NCBI RefSeq assembly: GCF_024220585.1
Contig: NZ_JAMXKF010000005.1
Coordinates: forward strand, 289-64,288
Direction of reading: 5' to 3'
Source of the DNA: Dyadobacter diqingensis
GTDB taxonomy: Bacteria; Bacteroidota; Bacteroidia; Cytophagales; Spirosomataceae
Length of the DNA: 64,000 bases
The notes under the pieces are model-generated. The model was not told the DNA's origin. It made no database searches and worked only from the letters and a program-made list of their open reading frames with translations. Of the stretch, positions 1 through 7,784 are shown one piece after another; position 1 is the stretch's first letter; each line of letters begins with the position of its first letter. A program made the position numbers and the translations under genes.

Positions 1-174
1 CACTTTGGTCGGGTCATCCCAAGGCCTGTCGCGGGCGAAATCTTCATAAAACAAATGGCAGCTGCCCCTGAAAAATCGGAAAGGACTTTCCTGCATTGCC
101 TTATACTTGAGTTTTAGGAAAAAAGGATCTCTTCCTTTGTTATATTGATATATTCTTGAAGTAATGGTTTTCAT
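1..174 (-). CDS. DUF2252 family protein, N-terminal fragment (partial)
   Basis: The first 58 codons of a minus-strand gene run off the left edge of the window. The ATG is at 172-174. The visible protein is basic and soluble, with no signal peptide. The stretch PFRFFRGSCHLFYEDF at about residues 31-46 resembles the early conserved F(L/Y)RG...LFY.D block of DUF2252 proteins, a family with distant kinase/phosphotransferase likeness and no settled function. The rest of the gene is outside the window, so catalytic residues cannot be checked. The family call rests on this one block. Confidence 0.65.
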   Translation of the reverse strand, partial: MKTITSRIYQYNKGRDPFFLKLKYKAMQESPFRFFRGSCHLFYEDFARDRPWDDPTKV

Positions 175-550
175 GATTTGTTAGCGGAAGGCAACATACA
201 CATTACATTTTTTGATAAGATAGCGATTTTGGCACAAAATATTTTCGAATCGGTATATTATTACCTGGCTTCTGGATATCCCGCAGTCCCAACAACTGAG
301 GCTTGTCAGATTGGAAGTGATAAAAATAATTGGGCTGCTAAGCATTTAATTTTCAGCAGCAGCCCAATTATTATTTTGCTATTGAACTCAACCCATATTT
401 AGTCTTTTGTCCATTGAACGGTTATCCAAGAAGGAGATCGCTGGAGACTTTTCCCTCTAAAAACAATATTATGAAAAAGTTACTGTTGGAAGTGGGTTGA
501 TTCCGATGCTCATGTTTGGGGAATAAAGTAAAGTCGAAATCTGCACCGCT
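175..550. other. Intergenic region, promoter side of the DUF2252 gene
   Basis: This 376-base stretch holds the upstream region of the partial DUF2252 gene and a strong hairpin (listed separately) that probably ends the serine hydrolase gene to its right. A 74-codon plus-strand reading frame runs through the hairpin and resembles no known protein, so it is not called. Confidence 0.5.
325..372 (-). terminator. Intrinsic terminator of the serine hydrolase gene
   Basis: A perfect 15-bp stem (325-339 with 358-372, core TTGGGCTGCT) closes an 18-nt loop. Read on the minus strand it is followed by TTTATC; on the plus strand by TATTTTG. It therefore fits a terminator, possibly bidirectional, about 180 bases beyond the stop codon of the gene at 551-2287. 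Confidence 0.7.
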
Positions 551-2287
551 TTATTTTTGGACGATGTCGAAATCCGTAACCAGACCGTCGGAAGTCAGGT
601 GAACCAGAATATAGGCGTCAGGCTGGCTGGACTTTAACCGATAGGTAACTATCTCCGCAACGTTGTGGTCATGGCGTTGAATTCCCCGGCCTGCGACATT
701 TTCAGAATGAACAAAGGTGATCGATTTCAGACTGTCGGGTTCATGCACTCCATTTGAGAAATCCCGTTTAGCTCCTGCTGTGATGCCGGGTGCTTCCTCG
801 AGTATTTTACTGCCTTTTATCATCGCCTGTAAGGCCACCATAATTTTGGGCGTGCGCGCCGGGTCAGGATCAGTACTGGTTTTTAGTGTATTGAAAAGTG
901 GACCAATGCGTGGAATTTTTCGTTCGTTGTTGTCGTCCTTATAAGAAAGGCTGATCACATTGCCATCTGTATCAGGAGTGAATGTGAGCGAAACATTCCG
1001 GTCGGCGGATGCAAACTCGGTGAGGGTTACCGGTACGAATTCTTCGTCACTAAAACCATCTTCCAGAGTAAAAAGCCGGTTGTTTTCCGCCTGGAAAGTT
1101 ATCATCCGGTTATTTGCCAATTCGTATCTGCCTTCGAAAGCGGTTAAGGTTTTGGCATTGGCAGGGACTGCGGTTCGTTTGGGTTTATGGACCGGAAATC
1201 CGTCCCAGTGATAAAAGTCGGCGACAGCGTCGACGATCCTGCCCATCATGTGCGAGTTATCATTTGCATTGATCATGATAACAATACCCTGGCCTTTGTC
1301 GACACTGGCAATCATTAGCGCATCAAACCCTTCATCCCTGCCATTGTGCCCAAAGCGTGGAGTCTTGTTATCTCCCTGCAAAAAAACACCAAGCCCATCC
1401 CTGTTTTTCTGATCAGTGAGCATTTCGCGGGTCATAGACTGGGACAGAACACTGCCCTGTTTTCCTGCAAAACCATCCTGAATACTGATCGCGAACCGCG
1501 CCAGATCAGACGGTGTGGTCCACAATCCTGCTGCTGCCATTTCGGGGTAGATGTGCCATCGGCCTTTGACCAGGTTACGATTGTTGTTGTGACCGGTTGC
1601 TGTCAGTTTTGCCTGATCGGCCGGTAAAGGTTGCTGATAAGTACTTTCGTTCATTTTTAGTGGTGAAAGAACATTTTTCTGCATGAATGCGGGGAAGGCA
1701 GTGCCGGTAACGTCTACCATAAGTTGCTGCATTACAGTGTAACCTCCACCCGAATAACGCCAGCGGGAGCCTGGTACAAAATCCACACGTACCGGTGGCG
1801 TGTTGGCTGGCGTCGATCCATCGAGAATCTGGATTGCAGATGGTATCCTGCTACCTGCTTCATATCCCGGAAAACCATGTACGGTAAGTCCTGTGGTATG
1901 GCTCAGTATTCCGCGCAGTGTTACTTTTTTATCCTTTGTGAAGTCATTTTCGGGGACCTGCCAACTTTTTAGCTTTTCATTTACATTTTCATCCAGAGAA
2001 AGTTTTCCCTGGTCAACCAAATACAGAGCGCCCAAGGCAGCAACAGATTTGCTGATGGAACCGGCCTGAAATAAAGTGTTGGTTGTTACTGGCACCTTGC
2101 TGTCCTTGTCAATAAATCCATAGGATTGAGCTTTCAATATTTTTCCGTCCTGGATGATGGCCAAAGACAAACCGGGAATGTGCCGTTTTTGCATCTGGCT
2201 CCGGATGAAATTGTCCAGATCGTCCGCGTGAACGTTAGCAATCAGAAGTAAAAAAGACAGAAGCAGAATGGGCTGATTTTTTTTCAT
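551..2287 (-). CDS. Exported serine hydrolase, class C beta-lactamase/DD-peptidase fold
   Basis: This 578-residue protein has a Sec signal peptide (about residues 1-21, ending in HA) and a beta-lactamase-fold domain of about 350 residues. The SxxK motif is SISK near residue 79, the YxN-type motif is YSG in RYSGGGY near residue 178, and the third motif is HNG in RFGHNGRDEGF near residue 315. The remaining 200 residues form a beta-rich C-terminal extension of unknown role. Members of this family (PF00144) are periplasmic D-amino peptidases, esterases or lactamases, and the substrate cannot be told from sequence. The gene has its own terminator and is not tightly linked to its neighbours. It is not closely similar in layout to the second hydrolase at 3136. 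Confidence 0.85.
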   Translation of the reverse strand: MKKNQPILLLSFLLLIANVHADDLDNFIRSQMQKRHIPGLSLAIIQDGKILKAQSYGFIDKDSKVPVTTNTLFQAGSISKSVAALGALYLVDQGKLSLDENVNEKLKSWQVPENDFTKDKKVTLRGILSHTTGLTVHGFPGYEAGSRIPSAIQILDGSTPANTPPVRVDFVPGSRWRYSGGGYTVMQQLMVDVTGTAFPAFMQKNVLSPLKMNESTYQQPLPADQAKLTATGHNNNRNLVKGRWHIYPEMAAAGLWTTPSDLARFAISIQDGFAGKQGSVLSQSMTREMLTDQKNRDGLGVFLQGDNKTPRFGHNGRDEGFDALMIASVDKGQGIVIMINANDNSHMMGRIVDAVADFYHWDGFPVHKPKRTAVPANAKTLTAFEGRYELANNRMITFQAENNRLFTLEDGFSDEEFVPVTLTEFASADRNVSLTFTPDTDGNVISLSYKDDNNERKIPRIGPLFNTLKTSTDPDPARTPKIMVALQAMIKGSKILEEAPGITAGAKRDFSNGVHEPDSLKSITFVHSENVAGRGIQRHDHNVAEIVTYRLKSSQPDAYILVHLTSDGLVTDFDIVQK

Positions 2288-2586
2288 GGCTGTTGTAAAT
2301 TGAAATGTTCATTTATTTCAAATATAGGAACTTAGCTCAGCAAATTCTATGGAATGTTTACGCGGATTGCCGATTTGTTAAATTTTACGACGCGGTGTTA
2401 TTTTCCGTTTTGTTAAAGACATCCATACAATCGAAAGTTCCAATAACTGTGGCCGTACGTACTCAATGAAGTACTATTTTATCTATTGCCAACCAATTGT
2501 ATCCTTCAAGCTATTTATCTATCCGTTCGGTTCGGATTCCATTACTGAATGTTTGCAATTTTTCGATTTAAGTACTGTTCGTTTTG

Positions 2587-3120
2587 CTATCGCGCTGCAC
2601 GCCGGAACAATAACGCTGATCCGATGAACAGCATGGCAAAAAATGCATGTAAACCAAATACTGCCACCAAACCGTTGGTAAAAGCGGGCGTTCCGATGAT
2701 CATCGCAATTACAGGAACTATAGCCATGGCGAACGCCGTAGCAAACAGTGCTTGTGACATAGCCCGCGGCTCTAAGCGTGCGAGGATAGCGCCGGTGCAT
2801 CCGACGAGGAGTACCCCAAAATACATCATATTCGCCGGGTTGTCACCAAGGATACCGCCAACGGCAACATTCATCCAAATGAGGATTAATACTGCCGCAA
2901 GTGCCACTCCGACGGCGGATCGGTATGACTTATTGCTCAATTTTTTCTTCGTCACGAATTCATAGATGAAACCGGCACCAGCCAACAGCAGGATAATGAC
3001 AAGAAAAAAGGCGGCGGGCCTCCATTGCCAGGTGGCAAGAAGCGTCAGAAGGAAGGGGGTAAGCACTATAAGTGTGATGACGATAGTCCTCTCTGTCAGT
3101 TTTATTTTCATGTTTTGCAT
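2587..3120 (-). CDS. Small multi-pass membrane protein, function unknown
   Basis: The 177-residue product is almost entirely hydrophobic, with about five predicted membrane segments starting at residues 12, 33, 65, 90 and 115, plus a final one near 150. It has no signal peptide and no motif I recognise. Its start lies 15 bases beyond the stop of the serine hydrolase gene (3136-4476), so the two are almost certainly one transcript. Similar small membrane proteins often accompany serine hydrolases in Bacteroidota, but a shared function is only an inference. The product ends in a basic tail (LLFRRAAR). Confidence 0.7.
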   Translation of the reverse strand: MQNMKIKLTERTIVITLIVLTPFLLTLLATWQWRPAAFFLVIILLLAGAGFIYEFVTKKKLSNKSYRSAVGVALAAVLILIWMNVAVGGILGDNPANMMYFGVLLVGCTGAILARLEPRAMSQALFATAFAMAIVPVIAMIIGTPAFTNGLVAVFGLHAFFAMLFIGSALLFRRAAR

Positions 3121-3135
3121 AGGATTAGAGTTTTG

Positions 3136-4476
3136 TTATGGTTCTTTGGTGAAAACTTTCTCTCCGCCACGTCGTTTTATTGTCATCTGTTTTTTTGCGA
3201 CGTCGAAATCAATGATAACTGCACCTTCAATTTGAAATTTATTCTCTGCTGTTGCTTCCAGAGGGACGGCGGATTTTTCGCCCGGTGGTTGAAATAAAAG
3301 TGTTGAACCATCTCTGGTGATCGTAAATTTCACGGGTGCTTCGGGGCTCGAATAAACTCCGACGTATTTATCCAGCACTTCCGGGCTGACTGCGATCGAT
3401 TCCAGAGTGGGAATCGTAAACGGTTTGTTGTAATAAATGTCGACAACACCGCGCATGATATTGGCTACCGGGTAAACCTTCGCGTTCGTTGTGTAGGCGA
3501 TGGCCAGTTTTTCTTCCGGCAGGTAAGCCAGCCACGCTCCGTAGTTGTCCGCACCACCCGTATGCCCATAGAAGGTTTTACCGGCGAATGTGAAGGGCTC
3601 CATTCCTGACCCCTCGCCGTCCCTTATCGTTTTCATCTGATCGAGACTCTCCTTTGACACGATCTTTCCGTCGAACAGAGCCTGGATGAATTTGGCCATG
3701 TCGTTTGGTGTTGACACAATCGCGCCCGCGCTGAAGAGGATGCTTGGATGGGTTTCGGGCACGGGTTTCCATCCGTCACCGAAGTTCATATAGGTAAGGG
3801 CTTCATTTTTGCTCACGTCAATATTTCCAGTCGCTACGTACGTATCCGGAAGCCCAACCTTTGAGGTGATCCTTTCCTTGAGGGCTTCCTCATAAGTCTT
3901 GCCGGTTACCTTTTCAAGAATAAGACCTAAAAGCTGATAGCCGGAGTTGCTGTAAGAATGTTTTGTGTCAGGCTCGAAATCAGGCTTGGCTTTGACGATC
4001 ATGGCGAGTATTTCGGCTTTCGTGACCGGAATCGTTTTCACATCTCTTTGAGAGCCCTGCTCGCGCTTTATGTTAGGGATACCGCTGCGATGCCAGAGTA
4101 ATTGCACGATCGTAATTTTCCCGGCGTTTGGGACTTGCGTGAAGAACCTGTCGAGCGTGTCGGTCAACTTTAATTTTCCTTCCTCGACAAGTTGCAGAAT
4201 CATCGCGGCGGTGAACATTTTTGTGATCGAACCAATCCGGTATCTGCTCGTCGCGTTCAACGGGTTCTTATCAGCGCCGTTGATCTGGCCGTAGCCGATA
4301 GAACGCGTATAAAGAACGTTGCCATTCCTGGCAATGATAAGGCTTCCCATGGCTTTGTTTTTTTCGGCAAGTCGGTCAAAAAATTGATCCAGTTTAGCCT
4401 TGTCAGGTGTTTGGGTGTACCCGGCAGCTGATAAGCTCAGTGCGAGAACAATCATGATTAGTTTTTTTATTTTCAT
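3136..4476 (-). CDS. Exported serine hydrolase (PF00144) with C-terminal lipocalin-like domain
   Basis: The 446-residue protein has a signal peptide (about 1-21, ending YTQ). Its catalytic motifs are complete: SITK near residue 82, YSN in SYSNSGY near residue 168, and HTG in FYGHTGGADNYGA near residue 305. The last 90 residues (from about 360, beginning EVLDKYVGVY) form the small beta domain often attached to such enzymes (DUF3471-like). It probably acts on a D-amino-acid peptide or ester in the periplasm. The gene leads an operon with the membrane protein at 2587. A double palindrome sits just upstream, so a dedicated repressor is likely, though none is encoded next to it. Confidence 0.87.
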   Translation of the reverse strand: MKIKKLIMIVLALSLSAAGYTQTPDKAKLDQFFDRLAEKNKAMGSLIIARNGNVLYTRSIGYGQINGADKNPLNATSRYRIGSITKMFTAAMILQLVEEGKLKLTDTLDRFFTQVPNAGKITIVQLLWHRSGIPNIKREQGSQRDVKTIPVTKAEILAMIVKAKPDFEPDTKHSYSNSGYQLLGLILEKVTGKTYEEALKERITSKVGLPDTYVATGNIDVSKNEALTYMNFGDGWKPVPETHPSILFSAGAIVSTPNDMAKFIQALFDGKIVSKESLDQMKTIRDGEGSGMEPFTFAGKTFYGHTGGADNYGAWLAYLPEEKLAIAYTTNAKVYPVANIMRGVVDIYYNKPFTIPTLESIAVSPEVLDKYVGVYSSPEAPVKFTITRDGSTLLFQPPGEKSAVPLEATAENKFQIEGAVIIDFDVAKKQMTIKRRGGEKVFTKEP

Positions 4477-4516
4477 CGTGACAATAAAGCATTTAAATGC
4501 GTTTCCCTTTTCTGAA

Positions 4517-4563
4517 TACTTTGTATTTCAAAGTAAATAAAAAGTACTTTGAAATACAAAGTA
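4517..4563 (-). promoter_or_regulatory. Two tandem TACTTTG-N5-CAAAGTA operators
   Basis: Two 19-bp copies, 4517-4535 and 4545-4563, each read TACTTTG, five bases, CAAAGTA, so each is itself a palindrome. Together they also form a perfect 19-bp inverted repeat around a 9-base spacer. They begin 41 bases upstream of the ATG at 4476, where a repressor would block transcription of the hydrolase operon. The binding protein is not identifiable from the window. Confidence 0.7.
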
Positions 4564-4647
4564 AAATGTAAAAAACTTGTTAACATTGTTTGACCGGTCG
4601 AAAGGAGCGGATCTGCCAAGAAGAAGCAACTTAAATATCAAAACGTG

Positions 4648-4683
4648 AAAGGGGACTTGAATTTTTTAGTTCAAGTCCCCTTT
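4648..4683 (-). terminator. Intrinsic terminator after the T9SS-sorted protein gene
   Basis: A perfect 14-bp stem (4648-4661 with 4670-4683, core GGGGACTTGAA) closes an 8-nt loop. It lies 30 bases beyond the stop codon at 4713 and ends the two-gene unit 6077-4713. The stem has an A/T-rich base rather than a long separate U run. Confidence 0.75.
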
Positions 4684-4712
4684 GCATGTATTCAAGATCA
4701 CAACATTTGCGT

Positions 4713-5480
4713 TCAGGGAGAAACAACGAAAGAGTTTACCGCCTGCCGACCATTGGTTTTGATTTTAATGGTATACTTTCCGGGTGAAACATTAGGGATG
4801 GATGGCCTGATAACTTGTTCTTCCAAAATTAACTGAACCTTGTTATCTGCGTAAATCCTTACTCCCTTTGCATCATAAATTGCGATTGAAGCTTGTTCGG
4901 AGACTTTTAGTCCCTGTATTTTAAACGCCAGACTTTTGCCTTGTCCGGGATTTGGAAAAGTAATCACCGATAAGGGAAAAACCGCCGGTTTTATACCCAC
5001 AATGGAACTGTATGTGAATGTCTCGTCAAAATCCACCTGTTTAAGTCTGTAATACGTATAATCTGTGAACGAATTTGTATCGTTTATCCGGTATTTTTTT
5101 GTTGACGAAGTTGAACCCGCACCCGAAAGTTTGCCTATCGTCGTGTATCCCAGGGTCGGATTCAGCGTTCTTTCGACCTCAAAATAATCGTTGTTTGACT
5201 CTTCGCTGGTTTCCCAAAACAATTCAACGTTTTCTTCATCGACGCGCTTTCCTTCGAATCTCACAAGTGTTACCGGCAATGTCGATGACCTGCACAGGTT
5301 ATTGACGCAAGGATCCAGGCTCGCAAAAAGGGATTTTACCATTCGTTCCGGATAATAATTCCCATTGGTCTGCGCTACAAGTTGATTTGCCTTTTCCTGT
5401 ATTTTCGACACATACGTATTTTGTGCCTTTACCCCCGCACAGGATATCAGACAGACCGAACAATAAAGAATAAATCTCAT
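4713..5480 (-). CDS. Small secreted protein with T9SS type A sorting domain
   Basis: The 255-residue protein has a signal peptide (about 1-19, ending VKAQ). After a linker of about 50 residues it contains a fibronectin/Ig-like stalk, from LPVTLVRFEG near residue 68 to about 165, with the usual motifs VELFWET, YFEVER and YYRLKQVDFD. The end is a T9SS type A C-terminal signal: FPNPGQGKS near residue 175 and PGKYTIKIKTNG near the terminus. The protein is therefore expected on the cell surface or outside the cell. It has no enzymatic domain; stalk and sorting signal make up nearly all of the mature chain. The gene follows the Hcp-like gene by 30 bases, suggesting that the two work together. Confidence 0.88.
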   Translation of the reverse strand: MRFILYCSVCLISCAGVKAQNTYVSKIQEKANQLVAQTNGNYYPERMVKSLFASLDPCVNNLCRSSTLPVTLVRFEGKRVDEENVELFWETSEESNNDYFEVERTLNPTLGYTTIGKLSGAGSTSSTKKYRINDTNSFTDYTYYRLKQVDFDETFTYSSIVGIKPAVFPLSVITFPNPGQGKSLAFKIQGLKVSEQASIAIYDAKGVRIYADNKVQLILEEQVIRPSIPNVSPGKYTIKIKTNGRQAVNSFVVSP

Positions 5481-5510
5481 AATTTTTAATGCGATTTTAT
5501 TGATCAGTTA

Positions 5511-6077
5511 TCAGAAGCTATCATCCATGCTGGCAACATCCCAAGCAAATTGTGTAGGATTTGCTGTCCATTTTCCTGTCTTTCTGTCCTGAGAATAGGT
5601 TGTGATCCTTATAGCCTTGTAAACCATTTCATAGCTTTCGGCGATTCCCGGGCAGCCGTCGGTACAACCTTCAACTGTACTCGATGTGATCTTGGTAATA
5701 TATACGCCCTTAAGTTCAATTTTATTGACAACCTGAGTCTGTCCGTTATTATCTGCTGTGCTGACTATCTCCATATTGGGTATCGATTTTCCCTGCGCGA
5801 TAAGTGGCAGGAGTTTGTTGGAGGCCACATCCACGCCTTTGGTTATCACTATTTGGTTAAATTGGGCTTTGCCAACGGAAGCGCCACCACCTTTTAACCA
5901 GGAAGATTCGGCAGTAACTCCGAATTGCCGGCTCGAAATCACTGAATAATTTAAATAAGTTCCGGAAGGCCCGGCACCGTCCGTAATATTGTCTGCCTTA
6001 AGAAAAATGTCCTGCGCAAAAACGTTGCTGGCAGCCAGACAAAACACGATCAAAAGTAAATAGAGGTTTTTCATCAA
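5511..6077 (-). CDS. Sec-exported Hcp-fold protein
   Basis: The 188-residue protein starts with a clear signal peptide (cleavage near residue 21, NVFA/QD) and then an Hcp1-like domain: DIFLKADNI at the start, a QFGV segment where SFG-type sequence is usual, and the diagnostic GKAQFNQIVITKGVDVASNKLL near residues 68-91. Hcp proteins form hexameric rings, classically as the tube of type VI secretion systems, which carry no signal peptide. Here there are no other T6SS genes and the protein is exported by Sec, so a T6SS tube role is unlikely. It is the first gene of a two-gene unit with the T9SS-sorted protein at 4713. Two Cys in EGCTDGCPG may form a disulfide. Confidence 0.8.
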   Translation of the reverse strand: MMKNLYLLLIVFCLAASNVFAQDIFLKADNITDGAGPSGTYLNYSVISSRQFGVTAESSWLKGGGASVGKAQFNQIVITKGVDVASNKLLPLIAQGKSIPNMEIVSTADNNGQTQVVNKIELKGVYITKITSSTVEGCTDGCPGIAESYEMVYKAIRITTYSQDRKTGKWTANPTQFAWDVASMDDSF

Positions 6078-6342
6078 TAGTTTGGGTTAAATTTTCCGAT
6101 AAAAGTAAAATTTTATACACAGAAAACCTATTGGCTATTTGAAGTTATCCAACTCCATTCCTGTTCTTTTACAGGCATGTAAATTCCAGGAAAACTAAAC
6201 CCAAACGGAAAGAGAATCTCGGTTTGTATGAGTAACTTGATGGAACTTTATTGTGTATACGTCATGGTAATGGAGCGATTTGCTTCATTACCAAAATATG
6301 TGAGCGGCTGTCGCATGGCGGATATTGGATATGTGACAGTGT

Positions 6343-6364
6343 GCACGCGCGATTTCGCGCGTGC
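6343..6364 (+). terminator. GC-rich hairpin with T tract
   Basis: The sequence GCACGCGCGA-TT-TCGCGCGTGC forms a 10-bp perfect stem (9 bp with a 4-nt loop) followed on the plus strand by seven T. It sits 8 bases beyond the stop of the minus-strand phosphodiesterase gene. On the minus strand an A run precedes it and no T run follows, so it is best suited to stopping plus-strand transcripts, yet no plus-strand gene lies nearby. Confidence 0.6.
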
Positions 6365-6372
6365 TTTTTTTA

Positions 6373-7620
6373 CTATTTTTCAACAACCCACCGGTTTACG
6401 CTGTTGTGCTTGCCTTCAATGACAACTTTAAAAAAGCCGGAAGGAAGCTTTGAAACATCCAGTTCACACTGCTGATTTTTCACAGGTATCTCGGCCATTA
6501 AGAAATAGTTGTCTCTTCCACCCGTTTCAAAATGATTGGTGGTCGATATCCAGATCTTCACTGTCTCGTCTTTGGTAACTGCATGCCATGAGACATTAAT
6601 TTTATTTCCTTCTTTTTTTAATTCAGGTCGGTCAATTGAAATTTTTCCTGTTAGTGAAACACCATCCACCTCAAAGGCCTGTTCTTTCGGAATGTTAACA
6701 TCCAAATGCCGGGTAATCGTAGGCATAATATCGACTATGCCCGGCGTAAATGATCCTTCTTTTCCCTTAAAGTGAGTGTTCAGATCTTTTGCGTTCGTAA
6801 CAATCCAGGTATCGCGTTCCCGGTCTGACTGTGAGCCATGCCCTCTGCCGGTTTTCGGGTCACGACCATGGTCCGTTGTGACCACAATCAGCCAATCTTC
6901 CTGGAAGTTCTTCTGCCTGTACTCAATGGCTTTATAAAGGCGTCCCATCTGATCATCCATCATCCCGATGGCCTTGTGAAATTGTTCGCTGTCTCCATAC
7001 TTATGACCCATGTCGTCGGTGTATTCAAGATAGACCCACGATAGGTCCGGGCTGTCGGTACGGATATAGGAAGCAGCTTCGTCGACAACCTTTTCATCAA
7101 TCCGGTGAATGTATTCACTTTGTTTGTCATGAGGGAAATGAATGGTGTCAAGCTCAAAACCATCGAAAGGGTAATCGATGCGTAATCTGTCGGTTTGTGG
7201 CAGGCCGTCACCAATCAATCTGGTGCGGTTGTCCAGCCAGGTGGAAAAGACAGCACTTCTTTTATGCGGGTATTGCTCTTTAAAAAAACGGAATATTGTC
7301 CAGTACTGGTAGTTGGGATCCTTAATGTCATTGTCCCACACATTGTGCTTGTTGACCCAGGTTCCGGTAAGCAAGCTATTATAACCGACAGCCGAGATTG
7401 TGGGCGTCTGCGAATAACTTCCTTTTTGTCCCCCTACATGGGCACGGGTGAATCCCCCGGCCTTTGAGATAATGTCCAGGTTGGGTTTAGCTATTTTTTC
7501 GATTACGTCACCCGAAATACCGTCAACTATGACGAACAGCGCCTTTTTTTGCCTGATTTGTCCATATCCATGGTGGTTAGTAATGATCAACGCGAAGAGA
7601 AATAATACTTTTTTAAACAT
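6373..7620 (-). CDS. Exported phosphodiesterase/nucleotide pyrophosphatase (alkaline phosphatase superfamily)
   Basis: The 415-residue protein has a signal peptide (about 1-20, ending GYGQ). It carries the two-metal site of PF01663 enzymes: first Asp in FVIVDGISGD near residue 33, a Thr/Ser nucleophile in the block SQTPTISAVGYNSLLTG near residues 67-83, and the late TTDHGRDPKTGRGHGSQ near residues 248-264. A short beta domain follows from about residue 335. The family hydrolyses phosphodiester or pyrophosphate bonds outside the cytoplasm, and the substrate is unknown. The gene lies 164 bases downstream of the SusD gene in the same direction, so it may be the enzyme partner of that SusC/SusD pair. 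Confidence 0.85.
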   Translation of the reverse strand: MFKKVLFLFALIITNHHGYGQIRQKKALFVIVDGISGDVIEKIAKPNLDIISKAGGFTRAHVGGQKGSYSQTPTISAVGYNSLLTGTWVNKHNVWDNDIKDPNYQYWTIFRFFKEQYPHKRSAVFSTWLDNRTRLIGDGLPQTDRLRIDYPFDGFELDTIHFPHDKQSEYIHRIDEKVVDEAASYIRTDSPDLSWVYLEYTDDMGHKYGDSEQFHKAIGMMDDQMGRLYKAIEYRQKNFQEDWLIVVTTDHGRDPKTGRGHGSQSDRERDTWIVTNAKDLNTHFKGKEGSFTPGIVDIMPTITRHLDVNIPKEQAFEVDGVSLTGKISIDRPELKKEGNKINVSWHAVTKDETVKIWISTTNHFETGGRDNYFLMAEIPVKNQQCELDVSKLPSGFFKVVIEGKHNSVNRWVVEK

Positions 7621-7784
7621 TTTTCAATTGGTTCTATGTTAAAAATAGGTTTAGGATACTGTTCAGGTAGTACAGATTTTCTGTTAGTTTATCTCAAATA
7701 CCGTCAGCACTGCTGAATGATCTGAGCGCTGTTGCTGACAATATGTTTTGATGAACGGGAGCCATCGCTCCCGTTCATTGCAGT

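Noticed and set aside
178..402. 74-codon plus-strand frame as a gene
   Set aside because: It runs through a 15-bp terminator hairpin and has no family-like content.
5511..6077. A type VI secretion locus
   Set aside because: Only an Hcp-fold protein is present; there is no TssB, TssC, TssK or ClpV gene, and the protein has a signal peptide.
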